Below are positions 5,489 to 12,582 of a DNA stretch of 23,261 nucleotides, piece after piece (positions within the stretch are counted from its first letter, which is position 1; each line of letters opens with the position of its first letter). Origin of the DNA: Claveliimonas acetigenes (GTDB lineage: Bacteria; Bacillota; Clostridia; Lachnospirales; Lachnospiraceae); assembly GCF_025567385.1 (NCBI RefSeq), contig NZ_JAOQJU010000041.1, forward strand, positions 1 to 23,261. Reading direction: 5' to 3'. Under the pieces are notes generated by a model. It saw only the letters and a list, made by a program, of their open reading frames with translations. It was not told the origin of the DNA and ran no database searches. Position numbers and translations under genes: made by a program.

Positions 5489-7117
5489 ATGATTTATCAA
5501 AAAGGTTCAAACTTATTTAACGTGGCTATTTATATCAGATTATCACGAGAGGACGGAGATAAGGAAGAAAGCGATAGTGTAGGAAATCAGAGAAAACTTT
5601 TAACAGAATATGTGAACAAGCATGATGACTTTATCTTATATGATGTTTATATTGATGACGGTTTTACGGGAACGAATTTCAATAGACCAGACTTTCATAG
5701 AATGATTGCTGACATTGAAGATAACAAGGTAAATTGTGTTGTTGTAAAAGACCTTTCCCGTTTCGGACGAGATTACATTGATACGGGGCGATATTTGGAA
5801 AGAATATTTCCAGAGCTTAATGTTCGTTTTATTTCTGTAACAGATAATATTGATAGTATGAAGCAGGCATACGATATGTTACTTCCTATTAAAAATATAT
5901 TCAACGAGCAGTATGCCAGAGATATTTCTAATAAAATTCAAGCGACTGTAAAATCAAAGCAGAAAGCAGGAGAATTTATCGGAGCTTTTACAAGTTATGG
6001 TTATAAGAAATCTCCTGCAAATAAAAATAAACTTGTGATTGATGAATATGCGTCCGAAGTTGTAAAAAGAGTATTTTCTATGTATGCACAAGGAATAGGA
6101 AAACAAAGCATTGCCAAAACACTAAATGCAGAGGGTATCCTTTGTCCGTCGGAATATAAAAAGCTCAACGGCGAAAATTACAAAAATTGCAACCGTTTAG
6201 AGAAAACTTCTTATTGGACATATTCCACGATTAAAGTGATGTTACAAAATGAGCTTTATATTGGAAATATGGTACAAGGAAAGAAACATCAACGAATGAG
6301 AAGCAAACAGCGTCCAGTTGAGAAAGAAAACTGGATAAGGGTTGAAAATACCCATGAACCGATTATAGACCGTCAACTGTGGGGTAAGGTACAAAAACTG
6401 CTGACGAAAAAGCATAGGGATATTGATTTAGAAACAAATAAAAATATCTTTGCAGGTTTTATCAAGTGTGGCGATTGTGGTCGGGCAATGATGAAAAATT
6501 TCTGGCGACGTGCTGACGGAAGTAAGTCCTATTCATTCTATTGTGGAACTTACAAAAGAAGCGGAAAAGATTATTGCACTCCGCATACGCTCCCGTTTCA
6601 AGTATTGAATGATATTGTGCTGGGAGATTTAAAGCAGATTATCCGCAATGTAGAGAACTTGCAGGAACTTGTAAAATCACAATCTTTCACAGCAACAAAA
6701 ATCAGAAAATCAACAGACATAGAACTGACAAAGTTAAAAGCAGAACTTGAAAGAGTGAAGAAGCTGAAAAAGTCAATTTATGAAGATTACAAAGACGAAC
6801 TGATTTCTAAAGAAGAATTTCTTTCTTATCGAGAGGACTATCAACAAAAAGAAACGCTTTACTCCAAACAGATTGAAACGCTGGAAGAAAAGAAAAAGGA
6901 AAGTGTAACAGAAGATGTTTTTGAAACACCGTGGTTAAGACGGTTGTTGGAACTGAAAGACATTGAAGAATTAGACAGAGATATTATTGTGGAAATGATA
7001 GACCAGATAACAGTTTATGAAAACCGCAAACTTAAAATCTCATACAACTTCGGAAATGAGTTGGAACATTTATTTTCAAGCGTTTACTGTGAGGACTTGG
7101 AGAAAAAGGCTATCTAA
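5489..7117 (+). CDS. Large serine recombinase, TndX/TnpX family
   Basis: This 542-residue recombinase performs site-specific excision and integration of the element. Residues about 11-155 are the resolvase catalytic domain: VAIYIRLSREDGDKEESDS with the presumed nucleophile Ser19, and VVKDLSRFGRDYIDTGRYLE with the conserved R..R. Residues about 170-290 are the recombinase domain (IGAFTSYGYKKSP, GKQSIAKTLNAEGI, ELYIGNMVQGK). A zinc-ribbon domain uses Cys327, Cys330, Cys352 and Cys363 (KCGDCGRAMMK). A charged coiled coil spans about 400-480. Length and domain order match TndX of Tn5397 (about 530 residues). It is the last gene of the element, 70 bases before the chromosomal junction, as expected. 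All key residues are present, so it should be active. Confidence 0.97.
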   Translation: MIYQKGSNLFNVAIYIRLSREDGDKEESDSVGNQRKLLTEYVNKHDDFILYDVYIDDGFTGTNFNRPDFHRMIADIEDNKVNCVVVKDLSRFGRDYIDTGRYLERIFPELNVRFISVTDNIDSMKQAYDMLLPIKNIFNEQYARDISNKIQATVKSKQKAGEFIGAFTSYGYKKSPANKNKLVIDEYASEVVKRVFSMYAQGIGKQSIAKTLNAEGILCPSEYKKLNGENYKNCNRLEKTSYWTYSTIKVMLQNELYIGNMVQGKKHQRMRSKQRPVEKENWIRVENTHEPIIDRQLWGKVQKLLTKKHRDIDLETNKNIFAGFIKCGDCGRAMMKNFWRRADGSKSYSFYCGTYKRSGKDYCTPHTLPFQVLNDIVLGDLKQIIRNVENLQELVKSQSFTATKIRKSTDIELTKLKAELERVKKLKKSIYEDYKDELISKEEFLSYREDYQQKETLYSKQIETLEEKKKESVTEDVFETPWLRRLLELKDIEELDRDIIVEMIDQITVYENRKLKISYNFGNELEHLFSSVYCEDLEKKAI

Positions 7118-7190
7118 TCTCAATACATTTCTAACTCCCCATATATACTGGGGAATACATACCATATTTGCGCAAACAACAACCAGCACA
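7118..7190 (+). other. Right end of the ICE and junction with the amidase gene (attR)
   Basis: Between the recombinase stop and the codons for His-Gly-Gly of the amidase there are about 70 bases of element end. They include a hairpin TCCCCA (7136-7141) / TGGGGA (7149-7154). The amidase family expects Asp-Pro-Gly before His-Gly-Gly, but the sequence reads Gln-Pro-Ala, so the crossover lies close to 7181-7188. The exact core dinucleotide cannot be fixed without the left junction or an empty site. Confidence 0.6.
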
Positions 7191-8004
7191 TGGGGGACGG
7201 GATCCGGGCGCCGTATACAACGGAAGGCAGGAAAAAGACGATAATCTCCGTCTTGCGCTTGCGGTGGGTGAAATCCTGCAGGAAAATGGAATACAGGTGG
7301 AATATACCAGAACGACGGATGTATATGAGACGCCTTACCAGAAAGCGATGGAGGCAAATGAAGCGGGAGTGGACCTGTTTATCTCTATTCACAGAAATTC
7401 TTTCCCTACAGATAATGTAGTGTCAGGGGTAGAGTCTCTGGTATATGACCTGTCTGGCCTTAAGCTTCAGATTGCAGAGAGCATCAATGAACAACTGGAG
7501 GCAATCGGTTTTGTGAATCTTGGTGTGACTGCAAGACCGAACCTGGTGGTACTGAAGCGGACGAAAATGCCGGCAGTGCTGGTGGAGGTCGGGTTTATGA
7601 ATTCGGACACAGATAATCAGCTTTTTGATGATAATTTTGATGCTATCGCCCAGGCAATTGCATCCGGGATTCTGGATGTTCTGGAGACAAATCATTTGAT
7701 TCCGGGAGAATACGGCGGTGCAACGAATCTACAGAATCCATCGAATTCGCAGAATATGCCAAATCCGGAGCACTCCGGTTACATGCCGGTGAATTATCGG
7801 GTGCAGGTAGGTGCATTCCGGAATCGTATGTATGCAGAAAGACTTAGAAATGAATTGATGGAGATGGATTTTCCGGCGTTTATCGATGATTCGGGAGAGT
7901 ACTTAAGAGTACAGGTGGGAGGATTCGACAATCTGGAAGAAGCGGCATTGATGGAGAGACGGTTGAAGCGGGAAGGCTATCAGACAGTTATTGTCAGTGA
8001 ATGA
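7168..8004 (+). pseudogene. N-acetylmuramoyl-L-alanine amidase with SPOR domain, 5' end cut off by the ICE
   Basis: The product cleaves the amide bond between MurNAc and the stem peptide. Residues about 8-175 are amidase_3: HGGRDPGAVYNGRQEKDDN (zinc ligands His8 and Glu22), LFISIHRNSF (His75), and MPAVLVEVGFMNSD (catalytic-type Glu140). After a linker, residues about 205-278 are a SPOR peptidoglycan-binding domain (YRVQVGAFRNRMYAERLRNE, YLRVQVGGFDNLEEAALMER). The first strand and any signal peptide, normally ending in IDPGHGG, are missing because the ICE entered exactly there. The TTG at 7168 is only a nominal start, with a weak GGGGAA 13 bases upstream. All zinc ligands remain, but the fold lacks its first strand and export signal, so it is probably inactive. 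Confidence 0.85.
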
Positions 8005-8043
8005 CGGAAGTGATATCTGGCGGAGCATGGCGTCCCGGCAGAG

Positions 8044-8080
8044 AAGAAGACGGGCGCGATTATTCGTGCCCGTCTTCTTT
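8044..8080 (+). terminator. Hairpin terminator between convergent amidase and CNNM genes
   Basis: A 15-bp stem (8044-8058 with 8065-8079, one G-U pair) encloses a six-base loop. It ends in TCTTCTTTATT, giving weak termination for the rightward amidase transcript. The hairpin contains the stop codon of the minus-strand CNNM gene (8060-8062), so the last codons of that gene lie in the stem. Confidence 0.7.
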
Positions 8081-9343
8081 ATTATCTTTGACAGGTTCAG
8101 GGAGATACACATGAACCTGCTCGATTCGGTTTTTATCTAATTTCTCTACTACCATACGAATACCTTCCGGTGTAGTTACTTCGTCGCCTACCTCGGGCAG
8201 ACGGTCAAGATACTGGATGATTAATCCGCCGAGAGAATCATAATCATCGGAAGATAAATCAAGATCCAGGCGGTCGTTTAAGTCTTCCAGATTGATAGAG
8301 CCTTCGATAATATACTCGCGTTTGCCGACTTCTTTTACAAAGTCTTCCTCGTTCTCATCATATTCGTCGTGAATCTCGCCGACAATCTCTTCCAGAAGAT
8401 CTTCCAGGGTAATCAGACCGGCCGTCTCGCCGTATTCATCCAGAACAATGGCGATATTGAAAGAAGCATTACGCATCTCTACCAGCAATTCTGATATGTT
8501 TTTATATTCATACGTAAAGTAAGCTTCACGCAGGATGTCGCGGACATGAAATTCCTTTGTGTTGTCAAATAGCAGAAGGTCTTTCATGTTGATGGTACCG
8601 ATGACATTGTCCGTAGTCTCTTCAAATACCGGGAGCCTTGTAAACTTATCTTCACGAAAAATCTCAATTAATTCATCATAGGTGCTTTCCACATCTGCGA
8701 AAGTAACATGGACGCGGGGAACCATAACATCTTTAGCTTTAGCGTCGCCCAGATCAAATACATTGTAGATCATCTCTTTTTCTTCCGATTCGATTACGCC
8801 ATCTTCATGGCTGACATTGACAATCGTGCGAAGCTCACCTTCGGTCATGGTCTTATATTTTGCATTCGGATCTACACGGAACAGGAATAAAATCCCTGTG
8901 GAAAGTCCATTAATAATAAAGATGACAGGAGTCATAAGCTTCATAAAGACATTAATGATTGGCGCGTAGGCAAGCCCCATCTTTTCTGCATGTATGGTGG
9001 CCATCGTTTTTGGTGTAATCTCACCGAAAAGCAAAATAAGAACCGTGAGAACTCCGGTGGCAACGGCAACCATCTGTCCGCCCAGCCTGTAAGCAAGCGA
9101 CGTGGTTAAAGATGATGCGGTCAGGTTCACGATGTTATTGCCAATCAGAATCGCTGAGAGCATCTTCCCGGAATTGTTCGTAACATGCAGAAGCGTTTTG
9201 GCACGCTTATTTCCCTCATCTGCCAGGGTACGTATCCGAATTTTATTTGCGGTTGTCAGAGCTGTCTCCGCAGATGAAAAGAATGCGGAAAGCAGCAGCA
9301 AAATTACAAGTATTATCAATTGTATGACGACACTCGAGTCCAA
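8060..9343 (-). CDS. CNNM/CorC (HlyC-type) transporter-like membrane protein with CBS pair
   Basis: With the TTG start at 9343 this is a 427-residue protein. That start is preferred because AAGGAG lies about 11 bases upstream and the first membrane helix (VVIQLIILVILLLLSAFFSS) begins at once, as in the family. An ATG 31 codons earlier has no ribosome site. It has a DUF21 membrane domain (about 1-185, with ETALTTANK and GEITPKTMA), two CBS domains (about 200-325, with RLPVFEETTDNVIGTI and LDEYGETAGLITLEDLLEEI), and a C-terminal CorC_HlyC domain (about 345-425). Such proteins are linked to Mg2+/Co2+ transport or resistance, and the hemolysin label is historical. It stands alone on the minus strand, divergent from murB. 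Confidence 0.93.
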   Translation of the reverse strand: MDSSVVIQLIILVILLLLSAFFSSAETALTTANKIRIRTLADEGNKRAKTLLHVTNNSGKMLSAILIGNNIVNLTASSLTTSLAYRLGGQMVAVATGVLTVLILLFGEITPKTMATIHAEKMGLAYAPIINVFMKLMTPVIFIINGLSTGILFLFRVDPNAKYKTMTEGELRTIVNVSHEDGVIESEEKEMIYNVFDLGDAKAKDVMVPRVHVTFADVESTYDELIEIFREDKFTRLPVFEETTDNVIGTINMKDLLLFDNTKEFHVRDILREAYFTYEYKNISELLVEMRNASFNIAIVLDEYGETAGLITLEDLLEEIVGEIHDEYDENEEDFVKEVGKREYIIEGSINLEDLNDRLDLDLSSDDYDSLGGLIIQYLDRLPEVGDEVTTPEGIRMVVEKLDKNRIEQVHVYLPEPVKDNKEDGHE

Positions 9344-9443
9344 TGATAAAATCACTCCTTTTTGAATAATGTATAATAGTGCCAGTGGACACTGAAGCTT
9401 AGCACTAATGATAACGCATTTCCACTGAATTTGCAAGAGCTCG

Positions 9444-9472
9444 TTGAATTTATGGAGATTTTAGTGTATGAT
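9444..9472 (+). promoter_or_regulatory. Promoter of the murB-rapZ-whiA-crh operon
   Basis: TTGAAT (9444-9449) and TATGAT (9467-9472) are separated by 17 bases. They lie 33 bases before the murB start and divergent from the CNNM gene. No other promoter is obvious before whiA or crh. Confidence 0.7.
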
Positions 9473-9504
9473 TGACAGGTAGTAAAAAAGACGAGGAGAC
9501 GGAT

Positions 9505-10416
9505 ATGGGGTTTGAAGTGAAAGATGAGTTAGAGAAAGTTCTTGGCAGACAGAAAGTGCTTTTACAGGAACCGATGAAAAAGCATACCACGTTCCGGGTT
9601 GGCGGACCGGCGGATTACTTTGTGATGCCGGAGACAAAGGATGAGATAAGGCGTATCATAACAGTTTGCCGGGAATGTGGGACGCCTTTTTATATTATTG
9701 GAAATGGAAGCAATCTACTGGTTTCCGACAAGGGATACAGAGGTGTGATCATTCAGCTTTATAAAGAAATGAGCAAAATAGAGACAGAGGGGAATGTGAT
9801 CCGGGCAGAGGCAGGCGCGTCTCTTGCCAGAGTGGCAAATGCTGCACTGGAGGCGGGACTTACCGGTTTCGAATTCGCTTCTGGTATTCCGGGAACCCTT
9901 GGCGGGGCCTGCGTGATGAATGCGGGAGCTTATGGCGGTGAGATGAAAGATGTGCTTCTTTCTGTGACAGCGCTTGCGGCGGACGGAGAATTTCTGACGA
10001 TTCCGAAGGACAGACTGGAGCTGGGATATAGAACCAGTGTGTTCGCAAGGAAAGGTTATATTGTGGTGGAAGCGCTTTTGGAACTTAAAGAAGGCAGCAA
10101 AGAGGCTATCCGTCAGAAAATGGAAGAATTAAGAGAAAAGAGAATAACAAAACAGCCGCTGGAATATCCGAGCGCGGGAAGTACATTTAAGAGACCGGAA
10201 GGATATTTTGCAGGAAAGCTGATTCAGGACGCCGGGCTTCGCGGTTATCGGGTCGGAGGCGCCCAGGTGTCGGAGAAGCACTGTGGGTTTGTGATTAACT
10301 GCGGCAATGCATCGGCGGCAGATGTAGATGAATTGATGAAACAGGTGTCTGCAAAGGTAGAAGAGCAGTTCGGAGTTACCTTGGAGCCTGAAGTAAAAAG
10401 ACTGGGAGAGTTTTAG
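9505..10416 (+). CDS. murB: UDP-N-acetylenolpyruvoylglucosamine reductase
   Basis: This 303-residue FAD enzyme reduces UDP-GlcNAc-enolpyruvate to UDP-MurNAc with NADPH, the second committed step of peptidoglycan synthesis. The start at ATG 9505 is chosen because AGGAG sits eight bases upstream. An ATG at 9472 overlaps the -10 box and is rejected. The FAD domain shows KHTTFRVGGPADYFVMPE and IIGNGSNLLVSDKGYRGVII, then GIPGTLGGACVMNAGAYGGE. The C-terminal domain has YPSAGSTFKRPEGYFAGKLI with the catalytic Ser226 and ends in LEPEVKRLGEF, characteristic of the Gram-positive type. It is first in the operon, two bases before rapZ. Murein synthesis linked with rapZ, whiA and crh is common in Clostridia. 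Confidence 0.97.
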   Translation: MGFEVKDELEKVLGRQKVLLQEPMKKHTTFRVGGPADYFVMPETKDEIRRIITVCRECGTPFYIIGNGSNLLVSDKGYRGVIIQLYKEMSKIETEGNVIRAEAGASLARVANAALEAGLTGFEFASGIPGTLGGACVMNAGAYGGEMKDVLLSVTALAADGEFLTIPKDRLELGYRTSVFARKGYIVVEALLELKEGSKEAIRQKMEELREKRITKQPLEYPSAGSTFKRPEGYFAGKLIQDAGLRGYRVGGAQVSEKHCGFVINCGNASAADVDELMKQVSAKVEEQFGVTLEPEVKRLGEF

Positions 10417-10418
10417 GC

Positions 10419-11300
10419 ATGAGATTTGTAATTGTTACTGGAATGTCCGGTGCCGGAAAGAGTACGGCGCTTAAGATGCTGGAAGATGTCGGTTATTTTT
10501 GTGTGGATAATCTGCCTGTTCCATTGGTGCCCAAGCTGGGTGAGCTTCTTATGGTGCCAAGTACGGAGATTAATAAGATTGCGCTGGGACTTGACATCCG
10601 AAGCGGACAAAGTTTTCAGGAGATAGAAAAGGCTCTTACAGAACTGGATAAAATGAAGCTTTCTTATGAGATCCTATTTCTGGATGCGTCGAATGATGTG
10701 CTGGTGAAAAGATATAAAGAGACCAGGCGGGCACATCCGCTTGCGGGTCCGAATAGAGTAGATCAGGGAATTGCGCGGGAACGAAAAGAAATGGAAGTCC
10801 TTAGGAAGCGTGCCTCCTGGCTGGTCGATACAAGCCGGATGCTGACGCGAGAATTGAAAAAAGAGATCAACAGTATTTTTGTGGAAAATAAAGACTATAA
10901 AAATCTTTATATTACGGTACTCTCTTTTGGATTCAAATATGGGATTCCGGGGGATGCGGATCTGGTATTTGACGTTCGTTTTCTTCCGAATCCATATTAT
11001 ATAGAAGAACTTCGCCCAATGAGCGGAAATGACCGTGAGGTGCGGGAGTATGTGATGAGTAATGACAAGGCGGAAGAATTTCTGGATAAGCTTGTAGATA
11101 TGATACGTTTCCTGATTCCGAATTATATTGCGGAAGGGAAGACGCAGCTTGTGATTGCGGTGGGATGTACCGGAGGGAAGCATCGTTCTGTCACATTGGC
11201 AAATGAGTTGTATGAGGCTCTTCAGAAAGACGAAGGAGACTACGGAATTAAGATAGAGCACAGAGACATTGAAAAAGATGCAATTACCAAAAAGATGTAG
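10419..11300 (+). CDS. rapZ: RapZ / YvcJ nucleotide-binding protein
   Basis: This 293-residue cytoplasmic protein has an N-terminal P-loop, TGMSGAGKST (Walker A, residues 7-16), followed by MLEDVGYFCVDNLP. The C-terminal half contains SFGFKYGIPGDADLVFDVRF, LPNPYY and AVGCTGGKHRSVTLANEL, the signature of RapZ/YvcJ. In enterobacteria RapZ acts as an adaptor for RNase E on the small RNA GlmZ and senses amino-sugar supply. In Bacillus YvcJ binds and hydrolyses GTP/ATP and is needed for competence, and the Gram-positive role is less clear. It starts two bases after murB stops and ends eight bases before whiA. The usual neighbour yvcK is not between rapZ and whiA here. Confidence 0.95.
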   Translation: MRFVIVTGMSGAGKSTALKMLEDVGYFCVDNLPVPLVPKLGELLMVPSTEINKIALGLDIRSGQSFQEIEKALTELDKMKLSYEILFLDASNDVLVKRYKETRRAHPLAGPNRVDQGIARERKEMEVLRKRASWLVDTSRMLTRELKKEINSIFVENKDYKNLYITVLSFGFKYGIPGDADLVFDVRFLPNPYYIEELRPMSGNDREVREYVMSNDKAEEFLDKLVDMIRFLIPNYIAEGKTQLVIAVGCTGGKHRSVTLANELYEALQKDEGDYGIKIEHRDIEKDAITKKM

Positions 11301-11308
11301 GAGTAAAA

Positions 11309-12202
11309 ATGTCGTTTTCAGGAGAGATTAAGGAAGAGTTGTCAAAGCACTGTGCGAGAGCGAGACATTGTCAGCTTGCGGAGCTTTCTGCGCTCATTGG
11401 AATGTGCGGTGAGATACACAGGGAAGAAAACGGAAGTTTCGGGCTGAAAATTTATACGGAAAATATTTCTGTTATAAGAAAGTGCTTTACATTGTTGGAA
11501 AAAACATTTAATATAAGGAAAGAAATTTTTATACAGAGCTGTGTGCGCAGAAATCCGCAGAAAGGCAGTGTGAGCTATCTGCTGCGGGCAAAAGGAGAAG
11601 GGCTGCAGGCAATTGAGAGAGCGTCTGTTCAGCCGGTATGCTGCAAGAGGGCGTATATAAGAGGCGCTTTTCTGGCAGCAGGTTCTGTGAGTAATCCGAG
11701 TAAATCTTATCATTTCGAGATTGTGTGCGGTACGGAGGACAGAGCGCGCCACCTGCAGGAAATTATGAACAGCTTTGGGCTGGATGCCAAGATTGTAAAG
11801 CGTAAAAAGAATTACGTAATATATTTGAAAGAAGGATCACAGATCGTAGATGTGCTGAATATTATGGAGGCACATGTTGCGCTCATGGAGTTGGAAAATG
11901 TGCGTATTTTAAAAGAGATGCGTAATAGTGTGAACAGGAAGGTGAACTGTGAGACGGCGAATATTAATAAGACGGTGTCTGCTGCGGTTAAGCAGGTGAA
12001 AGACATAGAATATATTCGCGATACGATCGGTTTGGATAAATTGCCGGAAGGATTGAAAGACGTCGCCCTTACACGTCTTGCATATCCCGAAGCAACATTA
12101 AAGGAGTTAGGGAATCTTCTGGAGACGCCCGTAGGCAAATCAGGAGTGAACCACAGACTTAGGAAGTTAAGTGAAGTAGCAGATAAGTTAAGGGAAAAGT
12201 AG
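11309..12202 (+). CDS. whiA: WhiA-type DNA-binding regulator
   Basis: This 297-residue protein starts MSFSGEIKEELSKH. It has a LAGLIDADG-homing-endonuclease-derived fold (about 1-200, with AYIRGAFLAAGSVSNPSKSY and HFEIVCGT) and a C-terminal HTH (about 215-297, with TRLAYPEATLKELGNLLETP and GKSGVNHRLRKL). WhiA controls sporulation genes in Streptomyces and influences cell division and chromosome segregation in Bacillus, where the endonuclease function is lost. It has an AGGAG site, sits between rapZ and crh, and is co-transcribed with them. The length is slightly below the usual 310-330, but both domains are complete. Confidence 0.95.
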   Translation: MSFSGEIKEELSKHCARARHCQLAELSALIGMCGEIHREENGSFGLKIYTENISVIRKCFTLLEKTFNIRKEIFIQSCVRRNPQKGSVSYLLRAKGEGLQAIERASVQPVCCKRAYIRGAFLAAGSVSNPSKSYHFEIVCGTEDRARHLQEIMNSFGLDAKIVKRKKNYVIYLKEGSQIVDVLNIMEAHVALMELENVRILKEMRNSVNRKVNCETANINKTVSAAVKQVKDIEYIRDTIGLDKLPEGLKDVALTRLAYPEATLKELGNLLETPVGKSGVNHRLRKLSEVADKLREK

Positions 12203-12212
12203 GAGGAACACT

Positions 12213-12470
12213 ATGATTAAGAAACTTGTAACTATGCAAAATGTCAAAGGTTTGGATGCACGTCCGATAGCGCTTCTGGTACAGGAGGCAAGCCAGTATG
12301 CCAGCAAGGTATACATAGAAGTGGATGACAAACAAGTAAATGCGAAGAGCATTATGGGGATGATGAGCCTTACCTTCAGCGGAGGAGAAGAATTTACGGT
12401 GATTGCAGACGGCGCAGATGAGAAGGAAGCTATTCTGGGAGTAGAGAAATTCCTGGCAAACCAGAAATAA
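12213..12470 (+). CDS. crh: Crh-like HPr homologue with Asp15 in place of His15
   Basis: This 85-residue protein has the HPr fold. The active-site loop reads NVKGLDARPIALLVQEASQY, so residue 15 is Asp (codon GAT) where phosphocarrier HPr has the phospho-accepting His. The regulatory Ser46 is kept in NAKSIMGMMSL. This is the pattern of Crh, the catabolite-repression paralogue of Bacillus (Gln15, Ser46-phosphorylated by HPrK, binds CcpA), and the position right after whiA matches B. subtilis yvcJ-yvcK-yvcL-crh. It cannot take phosphate from enzyme I, so a PTS carrier role is unlikely. Asp might mimic a phosphorylated site permanently (inference). It is the last gene of the operon, and a strong AGGAGG site lies before ATG 12213. 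Confidence 0.85.
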   Translation: MIKKLVTMQNVKGLDARPIALLVQEASQYASKVYIEVDDKQVNAKSIMGMMSLTFSGGEEFTVIADGADEKEAILGVEKFLANQK

Positions 12471-12483
12471 TTAAGAAAATACA

Positions 12484-12520
12484 GGCTGCTGCCGGAAGAT
12501 TTCCGGCTGCGGCCTTTGTT
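12484..12520 (+). terminator. Terminator after crh
   Basis: A 14-bp GC-rich stem (12484-12497 with 12501-12514, one mismatch and one G-U) has a three-base loop and is followed by TTTGTT. It closes the murB-crh operon. A TATAAT at 12520-12525 immediately follows and may be part of the promoter of the next gene, but no good -35 box is seen. Confidence 0.8.
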
Positions 12521-12582
12521 ATAATATAGGGAGTCTGAGGCAGATTTGCCCGCTTTATTTCTATCGTTAGGAGGAAAAGGAT

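Larger units (their letters stand above)
1..7188 (+). mobile_element. Right-hand part of a Tn916/Tn5397-like integrative conjugative element
   Basis: The order orf15 remnant, orf14 (lytic transglycosylase/NlpC-P60), orf13 (TcpC), accessory cassette, orf7-like sigma factor, orf8-like HTH protein and recombinase follows the right half of Tn916. As in Tn5397, a large serine recombinase replaces the int/xis pair. The tet(M) position is occupied by an XRE/membrane-protein cassette. The right boundary is placed near 7186-7188, because recognisable amidase coding sequence (His-Gly-Gly-Arg-Asp-Pro-Gly) starts there. The left end is outside the window. Excision and integration would be carried out by the recombinase at 5489-7117. 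With orf15 broken, conjugative transfer may be impaired. Confidence 0.85.

Noticed and set aside
9344..9436. 31-residue N-terminal extension of the CNNM protein
   Set aside because: The ATG at 9436 has no ribosome site and lies in the likely promoter region. TTG 9343 has AAGGAG and starts right before the first membrane helix.
9472..9504. Upstream ATG for murB
   Set aside because: It overlaps the -10 box of the operon promoter and has no ribosome site. ATG 9505 has AGGAG.
10674..11261. A 195-codon minus-strand frame opposite rapZ
   Set aside because: It is a shadow frame. rapZ motifs on the plus strand are unambiguous.
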